NCBI RefSeq assembly: GCF_016801865.2
Contig: NC_068937.1
Location: 122,485,225-122,549,224, forward strand
Direction: 5' to 3'
DNA from: Culex pipiens pallens
Taxonomy: Eukaryota; Arthropoda; Insecta; Diptera; Culicidae
Length of the DNA stretch: 64,000 bases
The position numbers were made by a program, and so were the translations under genes. Shown piece by piece: positions 33,102 through 46,600 of the stretch (position 1 is its first letter; every line of letters starts with the position of its first letter). Under the pieces are notes generated by a model. The model was not told where the DNA came from. It searched no databases and was given only the letters and a program-made list of their open reading frames with translations.

Positions 33102-35246
33102 GCAGGCCTACCGGGTTAATAGTGGGGCAAGAGGCTATGGCCAAGACTGCTCCAATTTTGTCCTGGAAAGCCTGGATTGTGATTCACGGTTAGAATTCCA
33201 TAAATATGTGTGCTCTCATTTGCTGTTTCGCACGTGCTCACGCTCAACTTAAAAACAAAAACACGCTTCACACCCTTCACACACACTAAAAATAGACGGG
33301 CGAGCTGTCACGACAGCAGCGCCATCAGCGCCGGGTGAGTGGATGCCGAAACAAAATTGCATTTGAAATAACCGTTTTTGGAGGACGATGGTTCGGCACT
33401 CGAGTGTCCCGTCTGTTTGTCTGTGGTTCAATCTACATGACACTTATGTGTGAGAAAATATTCCGGAGTTTCTTTTTTCCATTGAGCCGGTACAGCCAAA
33501 CTTTGTATATGATTTTGTTCAGTGAGTTTTGTTTTTGATAACATATTCATTTTTGTTAGCCAAAAAAACTTATGACAAACAGCTAGTTTCAATTTGTCAA
33601 AAAAAAACCTAATCAGTTATAAAAACATTATCCCAATTCAATCAACAATGATGTTGCAAATGTTTTTTTTTAGTTTTTGTCTCCGCTTTTCTTTTTTTTC
33701 TTTTATAACGTATAAACATGAATATGGAATGTTAAACGACTAATTACAAACGAATCATACATGAATATGATACCAAAGAAAGCTGCTCACTTTTTCTAAT
33801 GATATTTTTAGCACTTTCTGCATTACTGTTTGTATTACAGTACATATCTACAGATTTTTTTCGAAGAGGTCCTATAAACATATGAAAGACAATAGCTTAT
33901 AGGACTCTAGATATAAAAGAAAAAAATCTTGTATAATTTTGTCTGATGTATAGAGAACCTAAGGCATTCACATATAAAGAATGATTAGTTGTATTTTCAA
34001 GTCAAATGTTCAAACATTCTAAAAACATTTCAACATATATTGTTGTCCTGTTTTTAATTTTAGGTTTGTGTTTCGAATCATTTCAAAATATTTCTTTAAT
34101 TGCACAAAAACGTCAGTTGCATACTTCTTTATTATGCCTTATTTTTTTTATTTAATTGGATTGATTGAAATAATTATGATTCTAAATTTTGGAAGACTAT
34201 TTAAATTATTATTTTAGTTTTAAATTGTTTTCCCATTGAAAATTCGGTAGCAGTGCACACAATATGATTTTTTTTAAATAAATATCATTTTAAAAACTAT
34301 TGCAATCGATATTTAAAAAGTAATTTTGGCTCACAGAAGGATTTAATGAAGATAAACTTAAAAACTTATAAAAATAAAATAAATCAAAGCATTTCTAGTT
34401 TTCAGATAGAGCACAAAGCATAAGTTTTGATTATTTTTTATATTGATAATGCAAACTATTTTTTTTTCATATTTTCAACCGATCCTGTTAAAATAAACAA
34501 ATAAAATAACTAGTGTCGCAAATAAGATTAATTTATTTGGATTATAAGAAAGAAAAACAAAGATAAGTTACAAAAATGTGTTTATTTAATTTACTTTTAT
34601 TTTGTTTAAAATTGTATTGCAATTGTTTTGTCGATTGCATTTGAATACAAATGGTCGTAGAAAGTTTATAAAGTTTAATTTCCTCAGCACAACAACATTT
34701 ATAAAAAAAATTAAATGCACTTTTTGCGTTATTGTTAAAAAGCTATTCTTTTAATTTCTTCAAACAATATAATTTCAATTAAACAATATATTTTAAGGTG
34801 ATTTCTTGACACATTTTCAAACATTTTTCAATGTTTTAAAAATATTGGCTTTTTAAAGCTTTTTCCTAACAAAATACATTGCTAAAATGTTTTATTGAAA
34901 ACTACATCATTTTTTGCTTACTCATTTATAAGTAAATCAATTTTAAACAAATTCCTCAAGAAAAAAAATTTATGTTTCAAATAAACACATTCAAAACTGT
35001 TAGAAATTCAATATTATAGTCATTCTGTTCAATAATCCGAGTTTTTTTTTATTTTTGATATATTTCAATTTTGTACGAAATTGATAATTATGTTTTCGGA
35101 CCAAAAGCAAAAACAGATCAAAACGACAGTTAAATATTTATTTATTTTTCATTTTTTGTTTTATTCAAGAGCCAAGTTTATCGAGGAGGAATATCGACAA
35201 TAAAGTGTTGACTGTCATGTAATTTTTTTAAGAGAACACATACAAC

Positions 35247-36514
35247 TAGAGCGTCCAATTTCCCGTCCTGGGAAAAAAAATTCGAGAGATTTCCCGAAAA
35301 AAGAATATTTCCCTTTTCCCGAAATTCCCGAAATTCTATCAAAAGTATTATTTTTTTGAACTTTTTGGAACATTTTTTTAAATAAAAAATAATGAAATAC
35401 CATTTACCATTTAAAAATAAAGTACCCCTTCCCACCAAGGTCAAAATTTAGATTCTTCTACGTTTTTGTTTACCATGACCAAATTAGATGCAAATTGAAT
35501 TCATATCATGAAATGTCTCAAAAAGGGTTGTGCTAGAAGAATTAGGTTAATTAGTTTAAAATTGTTCGAGAAATTTTAGTTTAAAGTTGAAAATTTATAT
35601 GGCACTAAGAACGCCTACGCCCTTGTAGTAAGAGTTTTAAATGTGAAACTAATGAACTACTTTTTTGCTATTAAAATGATTTCAACCGAAGGTTGCATCA
35701 TTTAAAAATCATTGAAAAATTTCTTCGTATTACACAAAAGCGCCAAAAAAAATGCAAACATTCCTTCAAAAAACTCGCTCCAAATATTTGAAAACTTTGA
35801 GGTGTGATTGCATAAAAATTGTATTTCAAGTGAAAAAGATTATTTTTAAGGCAAATTAAATGCCTATCTATTTATTCCTGAGCTCAAACCAGTGAAATTT
35901 GTTCTGGAAAAAATATTTTTATTGCAACTTAATTATCAATATTTTTCTTTATTATTTTCTCTCGAACTGGTCACAAAGACAAATTTAAAAGCATTTTATT
36001 GTTTTTGGGCATGAATTAATTTTACTCACTGTCCAAATACTGTGATTAAAAAAATCATACCTACTTTTAGAAAAATACAAATTCCAATCAGTGTTAATTA
36101 AAATTCAACAGTTATACTCCAGGATGTAACATTTGCAATTTAGAGATTTGGAGAACCTTTCAACTGAGATCAATTCATAAGCCTTTACAGAGAGGGTACA
36201 TATTTCTTAGTTAAGATTTTGCTAGTTGAGTGCTCTTTTAGGGAAAGTAAATTTTGAGAAAAAAAACCCTGGAAAAAAAACTTATTTCTTAATATTTTGT
36301 ATGATTATAAATTTAAAAAATATATTATCATGAAGTCGTATGTTTTTTACAGGCAGTCAAGGCATTGGTTGATTCTCACACTTATTTTAACCATTGCTAT
36401 TGCTATTCTATACAATTTTGTTGCAAAGTCAGATCAATTTTTGTAAAATTTAAAATTTTCAGAGAATTCACCTTTTCCCGAGAATTTTGTAACCCCGGGA
36501 AATTGGACGCTCTG
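35247..36514. mobile_element. hAT-type non-autonomous element, target duplication CATACAAC
   Basis: TAGAGCGTCCAATTTCCCG at the left and CGGGAAATTGGACGCTCTG at the right. CATACAAC flanks both sides exactly (35239-35246, 36515-36522). TTTCCCG recurs in the subterminal regions. It is 1,268 bp, AT-rich and non-coding. It lies within the 31211-37318 element. Confidence 0.88.
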
Positions 36515-37318
36515 CATACAACCCAGACTCGACTGATCAAAGTTTTACTTTAATGAAGTTCTACAGATTTACTTGTGATAATCAAACAAATAAACACAAT
36601 ATTTAAAAAAAAATATTTTATTTTCTTTTTCTTAAGTTGTTGCTCTGGAAGTTTTTTAAGAATTCATATTTTTACTAACTTATTGTTCCACACATTTTCA
36701 GCATGAGTTACTTTACAAAATGTAGAGCTAGGTTTCAAGTTTTTTTTTATGTTTCAGAACATATTGTGTAAAATGCCTAAAGGGTAAATAATACTGCACG
36801 AAATAAAACTGTCGCAAATTTTATTTTTACTTTTTGTTAAGTTATTCAAAAGTATCACAAAATAGGCAGAACTAAAACCGTGCCGAAATTATTTAATTAA
36901 AATTATTTTAGATGAGTTTTTTTTTCTAAATTTTTGTTCTCGAAAAACATTGAAAACTTAAAAAGTATATTTATATTAGCCTAACCTTGAAAAGTAAAAC
37001 ACAATGCAATTCGATCCAGACTTTTGATCATGCAGGTAAATAAGATTTAATTAAAGCTACAGTACATTTTATTAAGACTTTTTCAAATTACTTGAAAATA
37101 CTGTAAATAATTTTAGCAAAATAGTTTGATTTCACACAGATTTAAGTACATAAAACATATATGTGAACGTTTTTTGGGTTAAACACCATAATTTTGTTAA
37201 ACAGAATTGTAGAATACGAATTCATAAACCTAGTTTTGCGTGTATTTGAGTTTGCAGATTTTTGCAGATTTTTGAAAAAAAAATTGCAGATAACTCAAAA
37301 TTTCATCTGGCATCCCTG

Positions 37319-38948
37319 GTAGCAAGAGAGCGCACGATTTGTGAAGAAAAGAGATAAAATGTTGACAAGCTGTCAAAGAGGCACAGCGCTATCGCGGTGG
37401 AGAGAAAAGAACATCGCAAGAGAGTGGAAGCGCGGGTTTAGGGCACTCAGCGGGAACTCATTTTTGTGCTGAGGGGTACACACACGCTAAAATGGAATAG
37501 TTGTTTTTTTGGGTGAAAAACGACGATGTTTCGGATGATCTACACGGAGAAACGGCATTACACTTTTTGCAGTTCGATTTTACACCGCTGACAAACCGTC
37601 TAAAACCGGTTTTCAATTCGAATTCTTAAACATATGGTACGTTCGTTTGAAGAGCCGGTCACTGAGTGAAAAACACATTCTATTTTTCATATTTTCAATT
37701 AAAACCGTTCATTTTAATCATAAATTTGTACAAAATGGGCATAAAGTGAAAAATGTGGCAAAATCTGTCAATAATTGGCCCAGAGAAGAATGAATCTTTA
37801 ATCTGGCTGGCACTTGAAAAACTCACAGAACCGGCGCCGGGTTCGACACCCTCCCGCGTCTCAATAGTTGGGTCATAGGTCATTCCGGGAGTAGAAGAAA
37901 TCTTCCTGGAGTAGATACAGACGAAATAGCACAATCACACATGCAAATTGCTTCTTTGTTGATATTTTTAACGGGATTAACGAAAAATAAAACCACACAA
38001 ATAGTTTAAAAACTAAGTTTATTTGATATATTTTTATGTTTTTTGACATTTTACATTTTTTTTGTGGGTTTTCTACAAAGTTTTTCTTTTGTTCTTTACT
38101 TTAATGTCTATGTTTTCACCGAACTTCGCTCACATCAATTTTATGTTAAAATGATTATGATTGTGATAATTTTACAATTACACCAAACTCTTCATTCTTT
38201 ATATGTTGTGTGTTTGCATTCAATTTTCATAGATCGATCTGTTTCCAATATTGTTTATGGTTTGTGTGGGAGTTGTTCGCTTACTAAAACTAAGATACGT
38301 TTGCTTTCATTTGCCACAACTAGCCTATATCTGCAAGATGGGTCACCGTAGTTGCTCAGGGAAGATCTACTTTCGCTTTTGAGCAAGGATCTTTTTTCTT
38401 CTTATTGCAATTTATTTACCTTTCTTTTTAATTGTTTTCCGATGATGCTTCTTAACCCAAAAGGTACTAACAACAAATCTCATATAAATTTAACCGTTAC
38501 AAACTAAAATTGTAGATTTAAATGAGAGCAATTCTCCACGAAAATCCGGGAGATGGTTTTCTTACTTGGTGTTAAACCTTTTTTTGTAAGGGCGAACGGA
38601 CCAAGTTTTATCAACCGATTTCGGAGAGAATTGCTAAAGAGTGGATTTTTGGAGATTGTTAAAAAAGATTTAAGAGCGACGCGGTTTTGCCGAATATTTT
38701 AAAAATACGCATTTTAGCTTTATTTGTAATCGGTCGAAGAACGCGCGTTCGGTTCTTCTTTACGCCACCCCGCTTTTTTATGGTGTGCTGGACTTACAAA
38801 ACATTAAAAAGTAGTGTTTTTTAAAGGTGTGCCCTCACAGCATTCGGGAGTTGCGGAAAAATGCAACACTTGCATCGAAATAAAGGGTGTGGTGGGGGGC
38901 AAATTAAAAGAAGAGAGAGAGTAAAATTACAATACAAAATGGGTCACT
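37319..38948 (-). other. Flank and probable long 3' UTR of the CaaX-protein gene
   Basis: There is no supported coding region. Sequence from about 38010 to 38948 is likely minus-strand 3' UTR: TTTATT (AATAAA on the minus strand) occurs near 38018. Small open frames here lack recognisable content. Confidence 0.4.
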
Positions 38949-40481
38949 TTACATGATGACACAACGCCGCTGCTTGTCGGTGACGTCTTTGACCTCGACC
39001 GAGTCCTCTTTGGCCTCTTCGGCGGTGGAGGCATCTTCGCTGGCGGGGACGTCGGTTTGGCCTTCCTTGATCGTGGTGCTGGATTCCTCCGGTTTCTGCT
39101 CGGTCTTGTCGGCGGTTTCCGCTGCCGGTTCGACTTCCATTTTGTTGTCAGCGGCGGCTCCACCGGAGATGTTGGCCGTGGTCGTGGTGGCTTCAGCCGT
39201 GACGACCTTGCCGACGAGGTCCTCCTCGGTTTCGAAGCTGCGTTTGGCGACGGGCGTGCTGGCGTGGAGTCGGACCCGGGAGAAGCGGTTCTTCAGCATG
39301 GTGACCGGGCTGGCGACGATTCCGAGGAAGCCGCTAAAGTCGAGCCGGGTGCGTTTGGGGCTGTCGGTGTGTTCCTTAACGTCCAGCGCGTCGGAGGTCG
39401 ATTCCGGGGTCATGGCCTTGCGCTTGCGGGACGAGCCGGCGGGGGTGCGCAGGCTGTCGTTGTGGATCTCCGAACCGACGGTGACGTTCAAGCTGGACGA
39501 AGAGTCGTTCAGATCGGCTGTCGGCTTGCGGTACGAGAACTGAATATCGGTCAGGGGACGCGTCGAGCGACGGCCGGAGATGGCGCGCAGCGGCCGGTTG
39601 AAGTCAACCGCCGGGGAGGATTCGTTTGACTCAGCGTGCTGTCCCTCGCTGACGGTGCTCAGGTTGACCACGGTGCTAGCGTTGGCCACGGCCACTGCTT
39701 CCTGTGCCACCCGGAAGGGACTGATTCGAGCCCGGGTTGGGGGGCCTCCCTTCAGCAGCTTGGACTTTCCACCGGTGCGGGGTGGCATTGGCGAATCCTC
39801 GTACTCGGACGGTTCCACAACCAGCGACTCCATCTCGTCTCCTTCGGCGGTGAACCCTTTAAGGGTCTTCTCTCCGACCAACGAGTTGTCCACCTTCTTT
39901 TTTGCGGGTTCCGGCGCGGCTTCCTTAACCTCCTTTGCAGCAGAAGCAGCAGGCTTCTTCGGCGAAACCGTCTCCGGCGTCTTGACCTGCTCCACCGGAA
40001 TGCTCTTCTGGGGAGTCGCTCTTGGGCTAGCCTTCGGGCTGGCCTTGGTCTCCTTGCGCGGAGATTCCTTCACCGCCTCCTCGTGCTTGCCGTTCGTGTC
40101 CTTGCCATTGGTGACTTCCTTCTTTTCAGCAGTGGCCTTCGGTGGCGACGCCACCTTCTCGTCGCTAACCAGATCGACGATGGCCACGACGGGTGCGGAC
40201 TGCGGCGTAGCCGGTGTGACCGTCACGGTTGGTTGAGTTGGTGCCGGGCTGGCTTTGCCCGAAGAAGCCGCCGGGCTGGACTTGCCACTGGAGGAACCCT
40301 TCAGCGAGAGTTTGTTCCCTGATGAAGATTTGTTGCTGGTGCTGTTGCCGTTGGTGGGCGGAGTTGGGGTGGCGCTGGCCGGCGCCGCCGGTGGGGTGGC
40401 CACCAGATTTTGGTACACCTGTGGTGTACGGCGACCGGACGGAGCGGCTGCCGGTTGGCTTGACTGGACCTGCAGTGACAT
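38949..40481 (-). CDS. Low-complexity nuclear-type protein with a CVIM CaaX box (Kugelkern-like?)
   Basis: The ATG at 40481 opens MSLQVQSSQPAAAPSGRR and the frame runs 510 aa. A 3' splice site (TTTCAG) at 40514 shows that the sequence just upstream is 5' UTR of the same exon, which favours this start. The first 200 aa are rich in S, P, T, K and A. Basic motifs SSRKRKAM and SPKRTRLDFSGF look like nuclear localisation signals. RPLRAISGRRSTRPLTDIQF and GFLGIVASPVTMLKNRFSRV are the most structured blocks. The C-terminus RRCVIM is a CaaX box whose final methionine predicts farnesylation. A nuclear localisation signal plus a farnesyl anchor suggests an inner-nuclear-membrane protein such as Drosophila Kugelkern. 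That assignment rests on layout, not on a remembered alignment. Confidence 0.75.
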   Translation of the reverse strand: MSLQVQSSQPAAAPSGRRTPQVYQNLVATPPAAPASATPTPPTNGNSTSNKSSSGNKLSLKGSSSGKSSPAASSGKASPAPTQPTVTVTPATPQSAPVVAIVDLVSDEKVASPPKATAEKKEVTNGKDTNGKHEEAVKESPRKETKASPKASPRATPQKSIPVEQVKTPETVSPKKPAASAAKEVKEAAPEPAKKKVDNSLVGEKTLKGFTAEGDEMESLVVEPSEYEDSPMPPRTGGKSKLLKGGPPTRARISPFRVAQEAVAVANASTVVNLSTVSEGQHAESNESSPAVDFNRPLRAISGRRSTRPLTDIQFSYRKPTADLNDSSSSLNVTVGSEIHNDSLRTPAGSSRKRKAMTPESTSDALDVKEHTDSPKRTRLDFSGFLGIVASPVTMLKNRFSRVRLHASTPVAKRSFETEEDLVGKVVTAEATTTTANISGGAAADNKMEVEPAAETADKTEQKPEESSTTIKEGQTDVPASEDASTAEEAKEDSVEVKDVTDKQRRCVIM

Positions 40482-42235
40482 GGCGTGTCCCTTTTTTTTA
40501 GCTGATGGAAGATCTGAAAGAGAGAGAAGACGAGAGGTTGTTAGAAGTTGTTGTAAAACTGATAACATTTTTTGCAGTCAATTCAACTAATTTTGGAGGG
40601 TCGTCTTGCTTAGAGCTAATTCGAACCTGCGAGAATTCGGAGATCAAGTGATTACAGGCTCAAGCAGTTTTGCATTCTTACCAAACATTAAACCCTCATT
40701 CAAAACAGCTTTGTCCGTCCCAACCCAACAAAAAAAACACGTGACACTTTATTGTCTTTCGACATAATGCCCTCCGCTCGATTCTTGGGAAACCATAAAT
40801 CGGCATCTCAACAATCAAACCACCCAAAAGAAAGAAACACAATCGAGAGAACGTTCAGGTCGGTTCACGATCAACTCGTGAAACCCGTCAAAATCTCGCT
40901 CCATTTTAATTTCCGAATGAAACTTGGTTGGGAGATTATTTGAAACAAGAACCGCGCGCTAGCCGCGAGCAGCACCACAGTTATTAAGCATTTACAGACC
41001 GGCCGCCGGCCAACGCCGGTTCATTCTAGCCGGCAAATTTCGTCTAGAAGAGTTGTTTTCACCTACACACACAAACACGCTTGGCCAACAGGTCGGGCGA
41101 CTAGCCGAAGCGGCATTCTTCCTGTTTCGTACATAAGCGCGAGTGTTTTGCTGTACGAGCAAGTGTGGGTTGACCGGCACACGTTGATTGGTCTGTGAAT
41201 GTTGCACAACCCATACACGGAGAGAAATTGGCCGCACCGCGGCATGTGTGTGCGCGCACGGTTCTCTTTCGGCGCGTTTATGTGCGCTCTTTGTTGATGA
41301 TGATTAACGACCCGTATCTGAGAGTGGTGCGCGAGTTCGGTATATATATTATACATAAACAAGTGAGAATCATTGAAGAAGGATTGGCAACCCAAAACAA
41401 ACGTTTCGATGTTGGCGAAATGGTGACCGAATTTCAGGCGTTGCCCTTTCGGTTAAACGATACATCCGAAACACCTTGGGGAGTCATGTTACAACAGTCG
41501 AAACGAAGGGTAATATATCACCATGTGGAATCCGAGCATCGCTATCAGAAACGTGCGTTTCCCAAACACGGACTTAGCATTCAAAGTACCTCCAAAAAGG
41601 CGATTGTATAATATCTCGGAGGTAATCGAATAACACGTCGGTGTTGAGAAAGTCATGTATAGCAGTTCTTTGATGCATGTTTTACAAATTTAGTTCGAGC
41701 CTGAAATAAATGGAATGTTTTGAAAACTTTTCTGATTATTTACATTTCTCTCTGTTATAGACAATTATCATTTTATCCAGACTTCGAGCGGAAATCGTCA
41801 ATTTCGCTGATGATAAACTTATGCTCTTTACCATTGAACTGCCTTGTCTTAATTCATTTTTACCAGCAGTCACGTGTTGCTTGTTCATGTAGATTTAACA
41901 TGATTCAACCAATGAACAATTGATTTAGCTTGGTCGATTGATGATCCTTTCATCAGCAGTCTTGTGTCAAGTGTTAAGTAGTTAAACTCTGGATTGATCA
42001 GAATGTTGTGATATACATATTTTTTTATGCTGGTCGTCTTTAGATCCATCTCATCTTTAATCATTAATTTGCATATACTGCACGGATAACTTGTAAAAAA
42101 AATTATTCAAATTTGGATCCAGCAGATAATTTGCTACGTCTTTCTGAACCTTTAACAATTTATAACATGAATCAATACATCTGGAGCAACATTTGAAAGA
42201 AGCGGTACGACAGTGACTGCTCGTCCCATTTAAAC
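40482..42235. other. Upstream intron and flank of the CaaX-protein gene
   Basis: The 3' splice site at 40514 on the minus strand opens an intron of unknown length going rightwards. No upstream exon can be fixed. A copy of the CCCAAACACGGAC motif is at 41554-41590. Confidence 0.4.
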
Positions 42236-43232
42236 CAGGGTGGCCACCAGATTTATATTTTCAATTTCCCGGTTTTCACCCCAGACCAGAAGGAATTTTC
42301 CGGAAAGTTTTTTAAATCAAATTACAATGTTTTTTAGCCTAACGTTAGTATCAACATATCTTTTGAACGCATACATTTGGTTCAAAGTATGAATTCCTCA
42401 AGAAAGCTTTCAAATATCTTGAGTACAAAGTAAGTAAGTTGTAAACGAAGCCGTTTTTTATCTGTTTCCAATCCAAACCTCTAATTTCCCTAATGATGCT
42501 CTACAGGTTTGACAAACTCAAAATAAAAAAAAACGTTTTTGTTTTTTAGAATAACATAAATTATTACTAGAAAACAGGAAGGAAATGTAATTTACAATTT
42601 ATTAATTTTGTAGAAATGATTTGCAAACATACATTGTTCTCAACAATGTTCAACAACATTGTTCTAAATGCTCGTAATTTTTTTTTTTCGCGAATTCTTT
42701 ATTTAGAATAACAGGAATAATAATACAGTCGTCTCTCTGGCTGTCGATCTTCTCGATATCAATATTGCCCCATGTACCGATGAATTCTTCAGTCCTTTGA
42801 ACTGCATACTTCGATTGTCTTTATTCCTCGATATTTTCTCTTGCTTGAAGGATCTCTTCCTCGACGGTCCGTTGGATTCTATTTGCTCTAAACATCTATT
42901 CCGGTTGTCAATAATTTCATTTTCTCATGGCTTGCATAGACATTTTTCTTTGAGAAACGAAGCTTTGAAGGTTGTTTGACATTTCTTTGTTTTTGTTTGC
43001 TGGACGTTGCCATGATTCTCTCCCATAACTGGTCAGCAAGAAAAAACTAATTTCAATCGAGTCTTCATTTTGCATCGTTCTGTAAACTATTGCTTCTCTT
43101 CCTCGACGGTCCCTTTGATATTGACAACCAGAGAGTCGACTGTACAGAAAAATTGTCAGGCGGATTCCCGAGTTTTTCCCGGTTTTCTCCCGGTGGATAA
43201 AAATCCCGGGTTTTTCCCGAGGTGGCACCCTG
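42236..43232. mobile_element. hAT-type non-autonomous element, target duplication ATTTAAAC
   Basis: CAGGGTGGCCACCAGAT at the left and GAGGTGGCACCCTG at the right. ATTTAAAC flanks both sides exactly (42228-42235, 43233-43240). Subterminal TTTCCCGG/CCCGGGTTTTTCCCG motifs occur at both ends. It is 997 bp and non-coding. It belongs to the same family group as 7626-9038. Confidence 0.88.
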
Positions 43233-43370
43233 ATTTAAACGCGTGTAATGAAAGGCCATAAGAGGAATGTCGTTCCACCCCATTCAAATGTTGCTCCAGG
43301 CATAAATCATCTAATGTACCATTGACATCGATGAGCTTGAAGTTTTTTTTCACTTTAAGATCGGCCTATA

Positions 43371-43608
43371 CACTCAAACCCCGATGGTTTGACACCAATT
43401 GTTGTCGAACGAACGGGGTAACTTTTAAGTTTGACACCCATTTTACACGGAGTTCACACACACTACTGAACGTTTGTTTTGATAGTGTGCGTAAGCGCCG
43501 TATAAAAAGTGACAGTTTGTCACTTTTTAGTTTGACTTTGACCAACCAACGGGGTACAAACCAAAAAAGTGTCAAACGAAAAAGTGACCAACCACCGGGG
43601 GTTGAGTG
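43371..43608. mobile_element. MITE with CACTCAAACC ends and TA target duplication
   Basis: CACTCAAACCCCGATGGTTTG at the left pairs with AACCACCGGGGGTTGAGTG at the right. TA lies on both sides (43369-43370, 43609-43610). Inner motifs GTTTGACAC and GTGTCAAAC are also inverted. It is 238 bp. Confidence 0.75.
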
Positions 43609-46600
43609 TATTCTATCAATAACCATGAATCATTCTTCATAAAACCTGATTAAGATTCAGCCATCAAAAACATTCTCGAACCTCTAATCAGCGATTGCAC
43701 CCAGGCATGGCTAAGCATCTCAGCATCGACAATCGACGCAGCGCAGCGACGAGAAATCCCTCTTCCAGTCTCGCCCGCCACACAGAGTCGACCGGGAAAT
43801 TGGAACCCCGTTGCAGCGGATTGCATTACATCTCGTGCACTTGACCACAGCTCCACGTTCGTCTGCGACTTTGTTGAGCAAGTGTGCGGTGCAACGGCGT
43901 TGACATCGAATTCCGTGCATCACACCATCTCGGTTCGCCGCGGTAATTATTCAATTTAAGAACCTCGGACACACTTCGCCACGCGAATGTGTATTGGTGA
44001 GCATAAGCCACTCCATCATAGCCGCTCGCTGCCTGACTTATCTCGTGAATTGGTTGAGGTTGGTTTCTTATCGTTTTTACTGCTACTCGTTCATTTCTCT
44101 TTATTTTGCTTCGTCAGTTTCTTCAAATCAAATTTGCTTCTGACTCCCTGCATACAAGCATAAAGTATATGGAAGAAGGCGGCTTCGCCGCTCGCACTTG
44201 TCTACTAACGAGCTATAAACAAAATTTGTCCGCACGTTATTTGTTTTATTTACCAACGAGACTCAGGTGGTGTTTACCATCATTTATCACTTCGCGCTTG
44301 GTCAATCGGATAGTACGTACGCACCGCCTTTTTTCGTGGTCCTCAAATATATATCTCGCTCACAAGCTTCAAACAACATGATCGCTCTCCGCCTAAAACT
44401 AGGATCTATTTTAAAACATATATCACCGCATAGGACATCACGGCATTTCGCCGAACCGACTATCTCAAACTAGTGGGTACAGGACCAACACGGCTTAGCT
44501 AGCACACTCAGGCTAACGCGTGTTTTTAAATTCATCTGAACTTTTCTTCTCTCGCTTATTTGTGTCGTTTTTTTTCGCAAATGTGCTCTCGCCACAATCG
44601 GCTTTGACGACCAGCCAAGGGTTTAAAAATAGCGGCCCAGAACCTTGGGAGGCGATCCCAACACTGCGAGGAGCGCTGACCGATGGGCTCCGCAGGAAAA
44701 GTGTTTGTGGGAGTCAATTACTGCGATGCTGTAACAATGGCGCCTGCCCGAACTAATTGATTGTCTTGGGCTAATCTAGGTGATCTTGTTTAAAAAATTC
44801 CGTCCTGAATACAGCTTACGAATGCAAATCGGAAAAGTCGAAACTGTTTTTCTGATTGTTTATTTTGTAATGCTGTACCACTACCACGCTTCGTCGACCA
44901 CGGCGTGGTCACATCGAGTTTGTTGGGAAAGCAAATATTTACTTTGCCCGAGTGTTTGCTTTTGGAAACGAATTGTAAGATAGACAGATATCAAGTGGAG
45001 GCAAACGTAAGCTAATTAACGCGGGGCCATCGTTCATCTAAGCTGGCTCCGTTGATCAAATCGAGTGGATAAACGGTTGGGTTTGGAAACTGCTGCAACG
45101 TAGAATGCTTGCTTCTAAATAGCTTACAGAAATCGCATCTCTAATACGGACGTAGCATTCAAGTACTGTTATGTGATGCCAACCCGAAATGACTAATGCA
45201 TTGGTTCAGTAATTTGGTATAGCATATTACTTCGATTTCACTGACAATAATCATGGAAATTCTTATTTCTACTATGCAGTAGGTTATTTTGAATAGTCCA
45301 CACTGAATTAATGATCTTGAATGATACTTTTTTCCTTCATTATTACCGAGGACCACTGGGAAGGACGCTGGCGGACGACGTCATTCGGACTTGGCGGAGG
45401 GTTTCTTTTTATCGGCACACACACGTCCTCTAGCCCGTGATCACAAACACGGATCTTGACCGGTATTTTTAACCCCAGGTCAATCAAATTGGTAAAAGAT
45501 CGCGACAGATAAAGCGTGATGACCTGATACGCGAACGTGATCCACAACTCAGGAGTTCCAAACCTAAATCCCATATGTTTTACAGTTTTACAAAGCATTT
45601 TTCATCAAAATACACTGATAATAATCTTGAAACTTCTTTTTCTTGAGGTTTTGTAGACTTTAACAATCAATGGACTTGAATGATACTTTTCTTCATATTT
45701 TTAAGCAGTTTTTTTTCCCCAGAACTGTTTTTTTATCGTCTACATTCATCTAATGATTCGTAATGATACTTTTTTTTATCTGATCAGCAATTTCTACAAT
45801 TAGTTAGGTAAGATTCCTCTAGTCTGAAATTGGTCACCTCAACAACAATTAAAGACGCCAAAACAACTATCCTGCTTTTTCGGCGACTAGACGACACCCA
45901 AAACTCGCGCCGACATTCAGGTAAGTTCTTCAACTTTGGCGCCCTCACATCTGCGACCGGAAATTGGCCCGAATCGTCTGCCAGCGATCTTCACTACATA
46001 CACTGTTTTGCCTGCCTTTCGGCGTCGAGGCCATCGCACACAATTTACGCTCGACTGGCGACGACACTCCCGAATCGGCGCAGAGCTGCCGTAGTAACAC
46101 ATCCGAGGCTTTTTGCTTTTGTCTACCTTCTGGGACAAAAGGGCGGCGAATCGGGGAGGAATCGGGGTCAATGTGACGTAACCGAGTTTGGCGAATCGCT
46201 TCATCAGTCGCGGCAGCGTGAATTGTTTGCGTATGGTTTGATTTTACTACGATTCTATTGAGTTGCTATCAACGGGACGGGGAAATAATAGCAGCTGGAA
46301 GTTTGTCACGAGGCACGTATCGCATGAAAACAGGTTTCTCTGGAATTTTTCGTGCGGAGCTCTCTGGTTTCACAGGTAGCTTAACAGCTAATGAGCTTCG
46401 TCTTTGCGACTATTAGAGTCGTTTTTCTTGTTTTCAACGTTTTTTGTTTGCGTGCAGAAATCTCTAAAGTGGACCTTTCTCTTATGTCGCGCTTCGCGCC
46501 AAAAACAGCCAAAACATAACTTTCATCCGAGTATAAAAACGATTCCGGTTCCATCAGCAGTCACAGGGTGCCTCTTTTAGTCCTCAACTATTTCAGTTTA

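Larger units (their letters stand above)
31211..37318. mobile_element. 6.1-kb hAT-type element, target duplication GTAGCAAG
   Basis: The termini are CAGGGATGCCAGAT and ATCTGGCATCCCTG. GTAGCAAG flanks both sides exactly (31203-31210, 37319-37326). TTTGCAGATTT is repeated at both ends. I see no transposase, so it is non-autonomous. The AT-rich interior holds a hairpin (31804-32016), a GC-rich segment with a short open frame (32500-33540) and a second hAT-type element (35247-36514). Confidence 0.88.

Noticed and set aside
38953..40590. Long plus-strand frames opposite the CaaX protein
   Set aside because: They are antisense shadows of a GC-rich coding region. The minus-strand frame has the coherent composition and CaaX end.
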